Assembly (NCBI GenBank): GCA_948567375.1
Contig: OX419759.1
Span: 32,093,493-32,157,492, forward strand
DNA: 64,000 nt
From: Lunularia cruciata
Lineage: Eukaryota; Streptophyta; Marchantiopsida; Lunulariales; Lunulariaceae
Reading direction: 5' to 3'
Part shown: positions 39,258 to 49,951 of the stretch, in pieces
Layout: every line of letters begins with the position of its first letter
Position numbering within the stretch: the first letter of the stretch is position 1
Translations under genes and position numbers: made by a program
The notes under the pieces: model-generated
What the model saw: only the letters and a program-made list of their open reading frames with translations
What the model was told of the DNA's origin: nothing
Database searches by the model: none

Positions 39258-39435
39258 ACTTTCCTTAAGGATTGATAGGGTAGTAAGGTATTCATAAACC
39301 ATCTTGGCTATGATTTATCGAGGAACCTTTTTGAATAAAGACCTTAAGGAACTTTCCTTAAGGATTGATAGGGTAGTAAGGTATTCATAAACCATCTTGG
39401 CCATGATTTATCGAGGAACCTTTTTGAATAAAGAG
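39258..39435 (+). repeat. Near-perfect tandem duplication, 93-bp period
   Basis: 39,258-39,342 is repeated at 39,351-39,435 with essentially one difference (ggctatg versus ggccatg). Both copies run from actttccttaagg to tttgaataaaga. The high identity marks it as a recent event compared with the other duplications in this block. Confidence 0.9.
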
Positions 39436-40307
39436 TTACTTGGTTGGAGAATGACCGAGTTGCTTTGCCATTAAGTAAGCTTGTTCTCATATCAAATATA
39501 AATAACAATACCTTGGGTCTATTTTTGCATTTGGAGGTTCTTTTATTTTTTTTTCACCTTTCTTACTCATCTTTGAATTTAGTCACTTATAGTTTTTATT
39601 CTTGGTCCGTCTCTCCTTTGTATCCTTTCTGCTTGTTATATTCAAATCCTAGTTTTATTTCTCTCCGGATGATGTTATAAAACCACATACAAAATAAAGA
39701 ACATGAAACCAAATAGTTAAACATAGATTATTTTTCTTATATTTTGATGTTTATTGCGTCACTCCCTTACTTGCTCAATTATGACCTTAGATACATTAAT
39801 TGATAATCCTTATATTTAAAGAAAGAAATATTTTTTGAAGAATTAACTAAAACAGTTCTTATAACATGGAAAAGAATCTAGATTAACCATAAAGATACCT
39901 TCTAACCAAACTGTAGCAATGAATAATGATAAATTTCTGTTATATTATATTCTATCATGGATTCAATATTATTATTATCTATTAGGACATATGATCAACA
40001 ATCTACAGAGTTTGAATTATATAATTAATATAGCATATCATGTAATTTTTAGCTTGATTGAATATTAAAATTGAGTTCTTTTTGTTAAGATTATTACTTA
40101 TAGTTGTGATTCATGATATAGTTTTTTCAAATAATATTCAAAGTACAACTGTAACTAGGCCGTACGATAACATCAAATTCATTATACAATTTGGTCAAAT
40201 ATACCTAAGGAATATACACACCTTAGTAATATGTCTACATTGGTAAGAGGTTGACCAAATGATTGAAGAAAAAACATGCTGCTAAGTTAGTTATCGATTT
40301 TCACGTA

Positions 40308-40486
40308 CATGGACATAACAAGACTACAAGAAGGGAAAAGGATATCCACTAGTGCAACATCGAAAGTGGTGACTCTGAACAAAGACTTGATATCATGGAC
40401 ATAACGAGACTACAAGAAGGCAAAAGGCAAAAGGCTATCCACTAGCACAACTTCGAAAACGGTGATTCTGAAGGAAGACTTGATAT
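40308..40486 (+). repeat. Tandem duplication, 86/93-bp units
   Basis: Unit 1 is 40,308-40,393 and unit 2 is 40,394-40,486. Both start catggacataac and end gacttgatat. Unit 2 has an extra internal duplication of the 7-mer ggcaaaa (aggcaaaaggcaaaagg). Confidence 0.85.
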
Positions 40487-40974
40487 CCTCATGAACAATT
40501 CATCAACGTTGTTTCTTGAGTGTTGTTTCTTCCCATCCTTCGTGTTAACTTTGCGTGTCGCTTTCTTGTTGCCTGAATGTTTCGCCAGAATCCTTCAGCA
40601 ATTGTTTACACTATGGATGTTGATAAGAAATCAAAGTCAACCGTAGTGTCCATAGGAATTGCAATTAAATTTCATCCAAAAGTCCTGGTAGATGTGTATT
40701 CACATACTCCATAATGTAGACATAGATTTCTTTTGAAACCCCAGTCGTACTATCCTTTGTAGGAAGTAAAGATCAAGGAACTGGTTACTTTACTCTTCTT
40801 CTCGTAGAATGTTTTAATTTGCTTTCGAAGCAATATATTACTCATTTATATTTTCAAGATACATAAAAAGAGTTTGAGTTATATCATTGAAATTATTAAG
40901 GACACATACATACTTTCTCTCTCCGTACTTATAAAATGTTATCTGGGATTCATACTTTTATTTTGGGACCCGGT

Positions 40975-41348
40975 AGGGAGACACCCCTTTCTTGTGGGGA
41001 GACACCCCTTTCATATTTTCTTTTATGGATCGTTGCATGTTACGTAGTGTATAACAAGGTGATCTGCAACATTTTGAGTTATTAACTCTATTTGTGTAGG
41101 TAGTCAAGTTTCTATATTCATCATATTTTTCTGATTTTTAAAAAATTCCAAAATTTATTGTGAAAATTTTATTCATTTCTAGAGCTGCTGATTTTTACCA
41201 AAATCTATCCTACTGACCTGTACGAAGTAAAATTTTTTCATAAAATCTGCAAACAAAACACTCTTATACATTACAAGCTAAAAATACTCACTAATTTATT
41301 AAAAGGATGTCTCCCAACCAAGAAAGGGTTGTCTTTCGACCGGGTCCC
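40975..41348. mobile_element. MITE-like element with ~42-bp terminal inverted repeats
   Basis: The left end begins GGGACCCGGTAGGGAGACA (40,975) and the right end finishes cgaccgggtccc (41,348). The reverse complement of the right end, GGGACCCGGTCGAAAGACA, matches the left end, and the match continues with gaps through ccctttcttg and gggagaca for about 42 bp. The 374-bp interior is AT-rich and non-coding. Inside the left repeat, ggggagacacccctttc-like sequence is doubled. The flanking 8-mers tttatttt and ttgattta agree at six positions, which could be a decayed 8-bp target duplication of hAT type; this is weak. It lies about 1.2 kb upstream of the ES2 start codon. Confidence 0.7.
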
Positions 41349-41810
41349 TTGATTTAAGCTATCGTTTAAGCAGATATTTGCAAACTCACCACATACGAAA
41401 AGACTTCTATATAGATAATTCACAATTAGAACAAAAATAATTCACTGGAATTGACTTCCCATAGAGTTTTTCAACTATTCGAGGGACATATATCGTACAG
41501 CGTGCTGTTCAGCAATATCGATATATCGATCTCTTATTACAGTGGAAGGGCAGGAAGTATCTGGACGCGTGGCGGTGACCCGGTGGAACATTGTTTGCGC
41601 AGCGGGTTCTCCGCTTTCACAGCACGCGTTTCCATACCTCTTGTGCTTGTCGAGTTCTTGGGCAGAGTTGGTCGAAGGAACTCGAAATTGATCGATTCTT
41701 TCGGGCCGTCTCTCTTGAAGGTTCCTCAAGCTGTGAAATCGTTTCTACCGGAGATTCTTCTGCTTGCTGTACGCGGGCATATTTGTAATTTCACCGTTTG
41801 TGCGAAGTCG

Positions 41811-42462
41811 GTGAGTCGCGGACCCATTTTCCTGTTTGTGATTTCAATTTAGGTCATCTCCTTCCGGGTTCTAGGAATTGGTAGACGTTTGAAGATATCA
41901 ATTGGACATAATCCAATTGATCAGTAAGGTGGAAGAAATTGAGGAGTTAGTTCTAGGGCGAAAATGCCTCTTTTGCAGTAGGCACCAGCGTAGAGGTCGC
42001 ACGGCTTAGACATTGAGCGGACTAGTTGCTCGTACGTTGTGATATGCGTCTAGGTGTTTCTCTCCGTGATTGTAATTTAGGGTATCTTCTGAGGGCTTGG
42101 ATTCCACATTAGGAACCGGTAGGCTTTCTGTTGCTGATTTATGAAGTTTGAAGAATTTGAGAGATTTCGTCCTGGGCGAAAGGGCTGTGTTTTCAATTTC
42201 CATACAGTGTAGGGTTTTCACGAATACGGTAGATACTCGTAATCTGGATATGCATCCAGGTATCGTCTTTGCTTTTGCGGAAAAGGATTGTGGAAGTTTG
42301 TTGGTCGGGAGTTTGTGTACCTGCGAGAGATTGCGAGTGTTGGGCTACGATAGAGGTTCTTTCAAGAGATTGGATACGTTGGAAATGATTGTCAAAAGGG
42401 GGGGGTTTGTCAAAAGTTCTGATCCGAGTTGCTCCGCGACTTCTCTTCTTTTTCTATTGCAG
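41811..42462 (+). other. Probable 5'-UTR intron of the ES2 gene
   Basis: A consensus donor (AGTCG/GTGAGT) at 41,811 and a strong acceptor (ttctcttctttttctattgcag) ending at 42,462 lie just upstream of the ES2 start codon, and no stop-free coding link is needed. Inside it is a diverged tandem duplication: about 41,836-42,062 and 42,064-42,280 share tgatt-caatttagg, ggaaccggtag/ggaattggtag, ctagggcgaaa/ctgggcgaaa, the cagtgtaggg-like segment and gcgtctaggt/gcatccaggt in the same order. Leader introns of this kind are common in plant housekeeping genes; use of this one is inferred from the splice signals only. Confidence 0.5.
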
Positions 42463-42508
42463 CAGGAACCTTCGTTCCAGTGTAGTAGATCCTTGATTGC
42501 GCGACAAG

Positions 42509-44131
42509 ATGCTGGCATCACCGGGGCACTCTCCCCGCCATGTTTTGCCCCCACCGTCGCCGTCTCCGAGCCTCAGGAGCGAGGGCACGGATGTTGGGCT
42601 CAGAACGTCTCTTGCCCTCGCTTCTACATCGGGAAGGGGTTTAGGGCGCCCCCCGCTGGCAAGAAAGCGAAAGATGCCAGCGGTTGCTTTGGATGAAGAT
42701 ACTTACGTTGCCGCGGTGGAAAAAATCATCGAGAGGGACTTTTTCCCTGACATTCCAAAGCTTCAGAACAGACTTGAGTGGCTGGAGGCAGTGAGAACAG
42801 GGGACCCTGTTGTGATTCGCGACGCGCAAATGAACATAATCAGGAGACGACGAGATAAGGAGCGGGAGAAATGCTTAGATAGAGATGGTGGAGAGGCTTT
42901 TTCTACACCTAGCTCTGTTGCGTCAGGTGCCCTTAGCCCGCTTCTCTCTGTGAGGTCTTCACCTGCCCCTTCTCAAATTTTCATGGACACAGATGGCAAT
43001 TTTCTGCCGTCGTCTTCAGCAGATGCCGAGTCTTCGGTTGATACGTCTCTTACCCTCGACCAGTTCTTGAGGCGTTATACAAGTGAAGACAATGCAAGCT
43101 TCTCGAAGATATTGGATAAGGTGAACAAACAGAAAAGAGAAAGATATCGTTTCCTTACAGAGAAGGAGCTTGTTTCGCCAAATTTGAGACTCACCCCGGC
43201 GGAAGATCGTGTCACCGATGGTTTTGGCACGTCGGGCCAACCAGAGGCCACTTTAGATACTTGGGCATATAAAGCCAAGAATCTACTTATGTACTCATCG
43301 GCGGACAGGGATGATGCTCCACTAACAGAGGCTGAGAAAGAGCAGAAAGTTGAAGGGCCACCTAAGGAAATTAGCAGGAACAATACACGGTTTCATGGGA
43401 AGATGTTCGACTCCAAAGTTCGAGAGGAAGATACGGTGGCCATACTATACACACCAGTCCCGGGTTCTACACCAGCCGCGTGGCCGTTTGCTGAACGCGA
43501 TGCCGAGAGAGCGCGGAGGAGGTATGATCTCGAAGATCTACGCAAGAGTCCACAAAATTTGGTGGATAGAGATGGTGGGGGAACTAGATTGGCATTCAAG
43601 AGTGGCGTTTCTGGGTACAGCTATGTGGTTACCCCTTCTCTTACTCCTGGTGTGGATGAGTCACCATTTATGACTTGGGGAGAGATTGAAGGGACTCCAC
43701 TGAGACTTGAAGCGGAAGATACTCCTGTTGGTATAGGTGGTAGTGGGGATGGCCCCCAATTCAAAATTCCGGCTCCTCCTTCTAGAGATGCCAGGGCTCA
43801 CAGTTTGTCAAGAGATGCAGCCCGCAGTCTGAGGGAGAAATCTAAAGTGTTCCAAGTTAGCCATACACCATCACCCGCTAGAGGTTCTGCAAGTCCAGGT
43901 ATGAAGACTCTCTCAGCTGCAGCTCAGAAGTTTGTTAGCAAAGCAATGGCGAAAAGTTACTCTGCTGTTGATGCAAGGTTGAGAGCAAGTTATAGAGCTA
44001 GTACAACCCCTGGTACCCCACGAATGGCCCGCGATGCTGTCAGATCTAGGGAAGGCAGTGTAATGTCAAGAGAAGGTAGCCTTCCTTTTCGCTCTCCATC
44101 AGTTGTTAGAGAATCTAGCATTCCTCTGTAA
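42509..44131 (+). CDS. ESS2: ES2/DGCR14-like nuclear protein (spliceosome-associated)
   Basis: A single-exon coding region of 540 residues, starting at the first ATG of the frame. Homologues (human ESS2/DGCR14, yeast Bis1, plant DGCR14-like) are nuclear proteins associated with the spliceosomal C complex. Support: residues 62-100 (LDEDTYVAAVEKIIERDFFP, then PKLQNRLEWLEA) are the family's N-terminal signature. About 385-401 (SPFMTWGEIEGTPLRLE) is the central ES2 motif, preceded by TPSLTPGVDE. The C-terminal part has the AAAQKFVSKAMAK segment, DARLRASYRAS and TPGTPR, as in other members. The first ~60 residues are Pro/Ser-rich and less conserved. The length agrees with plant and animal homologues. 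A probable leader intron precedes it and a MITE-like element lies 1.2 kb upstream. Nothing is broken. Confidence 0.93.
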   Translation: MLASPGHSPRHVLPPPSPSPSLRSEGTDVGLRTSLALASTSGRGLGRPPLARKRKMPAVALDEDTYVAAVEKIIERDFFPDIPKLQNRLEWLEAVRTGDPVVIRDAQMNIIRRRRDKEREKCLDRDGGEAFSTPSSVASGALSPLLSVRSSPAPSQIFMDTDGNFLPSSSADAESSVDTSLTLDQFLRRYTSEDNASFSKILDKVNKQKRERYRFLTEKELVSPNLRLTPAEDRVTDGFGTSGQPEATLDTWAYKAKNLLMYSSADRDDAPLTEAEKEQKVEGPPKEISRNNTRFHGKMFDSKVREEDTVAILYTPVPGSTPAAWPFAERDAERARRRYDLEDLRKSPQNLVDRDGGGTRLAFKSGVSGYSYVVTPSLTPGVDESPFMTWGEIEGTPLRLEAEDTPVGIGGSGDGPQFKIPAPPSRDARAHSLSRDAARSLREKSKVFQVSHTPSPARGSASPGMKTLSAAAQKFVSKAMAKSYSAVDARLRASYRASTTPGTPRMARDAVRSREGSVMSREGSLPFRSPSVVRESSIPL

Positions 44132-45769
44132 CTAAACCGTGTATATTGGAAGTCAGAACTTTTGGCAAGTTGTATTAGATGGATGAGCCTTGATCGGTTG
44201 CATAGTTCGGAATTATCGCAGACACATTGTAGTGTATTGTCAAAGGAGGGTTGAGGTGAGATGTCTTTTTGTGGACTCCTCCACCCTCTCCACGGACGAG
44301 TTAGAAGAGACTGTGCCCCCTGTGTGAAGATGACTGGAGAACCGGACTCACGTTCTAGAGCATTCGAATAGTTGGTATTGGATCATGATTATATGGTGAG
44401 TTGTTCGGATGTTTCTTTTGTACATTGTTTGAGGACTTAGGAAGTGGTATGAGGTTTCGTATTGTGCAATGTGGCCAGTCTATAAGCATCTAGTAGAAAA
44501 TCGACTTCGTTAGAGCAGTCTTTTAGATGGCTTATTGAGGGTTGTTCTGACGATAAAACATCCCTGAGAGATCTTCAGCGGACCTTTTCGTTTATGGCGA
44601 AGGGTGAGATACTCAGTCGCACTATGGTTGAACAGCCTGAATTCGTTTCAGCCCATAGCAGACATTACTGTGGTTCACACTTCTAAACTCATCAATCTCA
44701 ACGCAACTTCTCTGTAGAAGTCAGCGAACCTGTAGCAAACACCTTTTATTCCCGCGAGTGTGGGCCCTGCAAGGGTTAGATGTCTGAGTAAGTGGAGTCG
44801 GCTGACAGTTTTCTTCCAGAATGGCACGTTGAGCAGTTGTTTGCTGGTAGTAGGCAGGCCTGGATACGTGATTGTGACACGATAATATCTAGACTAGTGC
44901 AGAGCATCGTCAGTTTTAGATCGGGAGTAAGTGGACTTACTACACTTTGTGCCCTGTCTAAATATTGACGGTGGCAATATGATCACCAACCTGATTCTAT
45001 CACGATAAAACGTGTTTGGATCATAATTCTGACCTGCTCGTTTCCATAGAACGAAATAGGAAATCAGCATCTAGAATCTCTTCGAAGTTGGCGTCCATCA
45101 GCGGATAGTGTCTGTTGATATGGGTACGTCATCAGGTAGTTTCTGTCTATTACACTACTTGTATCCTCCCTGTCCTCACCTCTTCTTCCCAAACTTGCTT
45201 TCTCTTCGTATAGTCCACGTCGTCATATGAGTATCTTTGTCTTAATGATTTCTTCGTCCAACACCAGTGAGATAATTCTTTCCATGATTGGCCCACAACT
45301 ACTACAGCGTCCAAACCATTGAACCCGAGATATTCCAAGTATGAGTCTTCATGAGCACACCTGCGCCTACCGAGCCCATAGTGGAGTGCATCTTCCTTCA
45401 CCGGGACTTCTACCATTGATTTTGGAAACATTCTTGTTTTTGAAGTCAATTAAGTTCCGAGGACAAGGCATAGTTTAGGAAGGAAGAGTTCGGCCATGTC
45501 CTAAGATATTAGATGGATGCAACTCCTCGAGATGTTGCATTTAGAGAAAGATTGCACTGAGAAGATTGTATGCATTGAGTCTAGATATACAACCAGTCTC
45601 AATAATACAAGGTCTCAGTTGTCTTGTAAGATGCACAGCAAATTGAACTTAGCATTATCACACACCAACCGACTTCAGTCGCTAATAGCTGGAGTAAGTT
45701 GTGGTTGTTGAGGTTGGCAGTCTAGTCACAGAGGAGATTTTCATGTGAGATAGAGAACACTAACTTTTG
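44132..45769. other. 3' flank of ES2, moderate-GC intergenic
   Basis: About 1.6 kb after the ES2 stop. It includes the presumed 3' UTR; no canonical AATAAA was noticed close to the stop. The only protein-like frame is on the minus strand at 45,150-45,431 and is annotated separately. Confidence 0.5.
45150..45431 (-). CDS. Possible small uncharacterised frame
   Basis: A minus-strand frame with an ATG at 45,431 and 93 codons. Its composition looks protein-like: charged and aromatic, with EYLGFNGLDAVVVVGQSWK in the middle and DYTKRKQVWEEEVRTGRIQ near the end. No family was recognised. It may be an exon with a donor (ACAA/GTAGTG) near the end, a decayed gene fragment, or chance. No partner exon was found on either side. 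Confidence 0.2.
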   Translation of the reverse strand: MFPKSMVEVPVKEDALHYGLGRRRCAHEDSYLEYLGFNGLDAVVVVGQSWKELSHWCWTKKSLRQRYSYDDVDYTKRKQVWEEEVRTGRIQVV

Positions 45770-48045
45770 TTGTTCTTTATTTTCTGATGCATTTGATATC
45801 AAAAATATTTCCGTACTGTTGGTAAAACGGGTGTTGACCTGAAAATATTCAAATAGTTCTTTATAATAGTGATGAGATGATTAGTGGTGAAAATAAAGAT
45901 AAGGGTAATGATTTATAAAAAGCTCTGCTGAAATTTCTTTTTTACTGTGTTCCGATGGGATAAATCTATATATCCTGTCCTTATCCTCGACCATAATCGG
46001 GAATTTCCTTCTTGATTAAGCTGTCTCAACAAGATTGGAAATTCTCTGAATTGATGGGCTCCTCCTGATGAGTTTATTTTACTCCGCAAATTTTATGTAT
46101 ATGCGAGTTCTATATTTAAGGTCAAGTCCTCTGACTGACTTTTTCCTCATCTTGAATCAAAATTTAAGTTGTTTTGACTGCAAAAATGGTATTGTCCTAA
46201 AAGGTTCAACTAAAGAGAACTCTGATTAGATTTGATATGGAATTGTGTATTAACAGCAAAATATGCAAAATAGCATAGTCGTCACCGCTGTACCACTACA
46301 TTTTAAAGATTTCCCGTATATTTTACTACATAAACAACAACAAACATTTCCCGTGAACTACAAAAACTTAAAAAATTTCCCGTGATATTTTAATCTTAAA
46401 CGTTCATCATAAGTAGAATTCTGGAATAGAATTATGTTTGTCCTGTACGATGGAGTTGCCCTGAGATGCCCTCCGATAATCAGATTCCTTCATAGTTGAT
46501 ATTTTGGAACATTGAAAAGTAAAACGGAAAACTGCTAGTACTATATTTTCACTCTCAAACTGCATAAATAACTTAATTCTTGGAGAAAAACTCACTTAAG
46601 ATTCTCAATTGCCATACTTTACTATTATCCTTCTTAGGATACACTACCAAGGATAAAAATAAGACCACAAAAAGCATGATTAATTTATAACTAGATTGTT
46701 TCAAAAATCAAATAGTACTTCTCTCACTTGTCATATTCAAATCATCAATTGAAATTTGAAGAGTACAAGTCGCATCTTCACACATGTTTGATGTTCGAAG
46801 ACGAACTTTTCTACTTTTCTACTTTTCTACTTTTCAGTCTTTACTTTTCAAAGTTTTGTCAATGGAGCTTGAGGTCGATCACCTTGAATCAACGTCTTCC
46901 AAGAAGGTAATAAGCTTTGATGGAGGTCAATCTCGGCTCGATGGGGTCTTCCCATCCTTCTTGTTTTCACACACTCAATCTTGAACCTAATAAGCAAAGA
47001 TAACTTGTTGAATAAGTTTACCAGGAACTTTGGTTGAGATATAAGAACTCGTAGCTTAAATTTACCAATAATAGATTGCAGGTTTTCCTAAATAGTACAA
47101 TATTTTCTCGTCCATATTTATCTTTGATGTGTTGTGTGATTATATAAGTAAGAAATAAAACATGCATATGAATATAAGCCCAACATCTTACATTTAGAAA
47201 CCTATACTCTACATGAGTGGATAATTTAAGTAACTTTTTTGAACTAAAATATACATGATTTTAGCATGTTTAATGGTATATACAGGTTTCATTATGTTAG
47301 AAGTAGTTTCATTTCACGTCTATCTTTTCATACAAGAATGTATTGTGGATATGATGAACATCATATTGATTTGAAATATTTGAAATATTTTATAAATTTT
47401 TTAAAAACTGGCTAAGTAATTATATTTTAAATTTAAATTTATATCAAATTTATTTTTTCCCGTTTACGAGAATTTTGTCAAAACAAAGTAAACTAAAAGA
47501 GCTATAAATATCATAATAAAATATTCAGGTACTTGAAAACTGGAACTTCCGTAAATGCAATCAACCTAATATTATCTCGGTTGTAAATAAGGCACTAATT
47601 TCTTAGTAAAACATGTTAATATCCTTTCTGAAAAAGGGATTTTGATCATTTTCAGATAAAAAATATATGAATATGATGAACCGAATTTTTATTATTAAAT
47701 TACAAAATTAAATAAAAATATCACTTACTGTAATCTTTATATGATTATATCTGTATTACAAAAAATCAATGTTTAAATCTAATTAAAATACGAAAACTTT
47801 GGAATTGAAAGTTGGACCCACATACTAAATTCCAGCAAGATTAGTAGGAAATCATGAGCTAAAACGCATGATCCAGGAACATGGAAACCTGTGGAAGCAA
47901 GTATGCCAAATATTTCAAAATTTGCTTTGCTAAGATCTTACGATTATGAGCGAACTTGTTTTATATCTAGTGTCAAATATTTCAAACTTTCCTTTTCTAA
48001 GATCTTACATACTATGAGCGAACTTGTTTTACATCTAGTTGATGG
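45770..48045. other. Second AT-rich patch
   Basis: AT-rich, no gene. It contains a diverged tandem duplication at its right edge: about 47,905-47,971 and 47,970-48,040, both with caaatatttcaaa, ctaagatcttac, tatgagcgaacttgtttta and atctagt (period about 66 bp). A partial copy of the ~100-bp dispersed element (gatggggtcttcccatccttc) lies at about 46,938-46,962. The motif tttcccgt occurs four times (46,311, 46,347, 46,375, 47,457). Confidence 0.55.
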
Positions 48046-49951
48046 ACAAGTTACATAATTTCGTGTTCTGCAAACTTTAATGTAACTTTCTTGTCTGATA
48101 TCGAGCACTATACATGGGGCCTTCGGTTCGATTGAAGCCTCGTGATTGCAGACAGTCGTCGACAAGCGGAGAAGGAGAAATTGAAGACCATGGAGAAAGC
48201 AGAGAGTGTGAAAATACAAAAGAATCAATGATAAAGAATGCAGAAGTTGTGAAAATTGTGGTGTAATAGTTTCGTACATTAGCTGCACGACAAAGATTGT
48301 GAATCAGTTCCAAAGAAATTTTGACATTGATGGTACCAGCGCTCTCTACTCAGATCTTGAACTAAGGTACTGTAGCATTAATACATGCCTTGTCTCTCGC
48401 TGTGAATTCTGAAGGCGCTTTCTATGGACCATTCCATGTTCTTGTGATTTACGCGTTTACTGCGGACTTCAGGGTACTCCTTACACGTATAGCAATCAGC
48501 GCATTTTGACATGAGAAAGATTAGGCAACCGCTTCGGAGGGCACCACTTCACCAGACTTCAAGAGTGACGAGCCTCGCGCGCTGCAATGAGTTTGTCCTT
48601 TGAGAGCGTTGGATATCCTTTCGATCACCAGTACCCTTATCCCTGACTGTGGGTTTGCAGCACATAACATAACCAAATGTTGGGAACTGACACAGGGCTG
48701 GACGATGTTTCTATCCTACCTGAAACTTCTCGAATCGGTTCAGTAGAACTGGAGCAACTTTGCATCACTGGCATGTAAAGAAGCTTAAAGGTCTTGGGAA
48801 GGACTAAGCTTCCTTGCACTCTTTGAGCCGGGTGAACCGGTCTGCTGTTTGGTTGCATGGTGATGACTGGTAGCTTGCAAAACCGTAGCTTGATGATTTG
48901 CTCCAGAAATCATCAGGTCAACGTAATTTTTGGTAAGGTTCAGTGAAAGTTGATGGGCTTATGTAGCTTTTAAGATACGCGAACGCATTGCTTTGCACTT
49001 TCTTGGAGCTTATGTAGAACAGGTAATTGAATTAATCGGAATTTGTACTACCAGCATGTCATGATCTGCAGGAAGACTATTATGTGACAAACAAATATAT
49101 TTATGTTGACTGTTCTTTGATTTCCGTTATCCAATTACCCCGGTTACATTATATTCCTTGTTGCAGCTAGATCACCTGTGTATTCACCGATTCCAGAAAT
49201 TGAAATGGTTTTGGGCCATCTTAATTTGAAATTAACATCGTGCCTTCTAATTTCAGACATGACCTTGATGGGCCCATAGAACTCCCTGATATATCACGTG
49301 AACGTGAGATGTGCTGAATAGGTCATCAGCTGGAAATCTGGCTCAGCTATTACAGTTATTACATTCCTATCAATCTACGGGATCATATTTAAAGACCGTT
49401 ACAAGGAGCTAGTCCGATTTACTATACCATATTCCTCGCTCATGTCGAGGCATTATATAAAATGCTGTTTATATGAGGATGCTTCAAATGTACATTGAAG
49501 GTAATCCACTTGTGAAATGGTTCCAGCTAACAGCTTGCGTAGCCTAAGGACAGATATTCTGTCTGTTCGGGAATGAGGGATCTGTACACGTGCGAATGGG
49601 CACTATGCTACCCCTGAACCATGACACTATACATGGATCCGGAACAAGGAAATGAATCCGTCAGATCTGAATGGACTGAGTTGCAGGTAACCAAGCGTGG
49701 ACAAGCGTGATTCTCTGTCGAGGAAGTGCCATAGATCTTGTTTTGACTTCGTTATATGTAGGCATTGTCATGCTGGAGAATGTAGAACTCCCGATCAAAG
49801 CAATTAGAGGGAAACGTAGACAGAGCTAAAGCTGAAAGGGATATAGGTTGCAAAACGTATATTTGTTTCGGAATACCCTGTGAGTAGCTACTTTCTTGAT
49901 CGGGAAGATTCTTAGCTGCACCCACAAATCTCTAGAGTAGATACAACGACA
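48046..49951. other. Intergenic region upstream of the cystatin gene
   Basis: About 1.9 kb of moderate GC with no convincing coding frame. Its right part must hold the promoter and 5' UTR of the phytocystatin gene. No specific regulatory element is claimed. Confidence 0.45.

Larger units (their letters stand above)
18500..40900. other. Large AT-rich block of decayed transposable-element DNA
   Basis: About 22 kb whose base composition and word usage differ sharply from both flanks. There are no intact genes. Recognisable contents are five LTR copies (23.3-34.1 kb), two decayed minus-strand coding regions (28.4-30.1 kb and 34.1-36.7 kb), a (CTT)n tract and tandem duplications at about 20.3, 30.9-31.6, 39.3 and 40.3 kb. 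The parts 18.5-20.2, 20.5-23.2, 26.0-28.3 and 36.7-39.2 kb show no named feature beyond AT-richness and short broken frames. The block is best read as a nest of old LTR-type insertions between the DUF688 and ES2 genes. Confidence 0.65.

Noticed and set aside
41451-41852. A 133-codon plus-strand frame upstream of ES2.
   Set aside because: It overlaps the proposed leader exon and its donor site and has no domain; read as 5' UTR.
46311-47470. Four copies of tttcccgt, resembling E2F-type sites.
   Set aside because: They are spread in AT-rich DNA away from any gene start, so a regulatory role is not supported.
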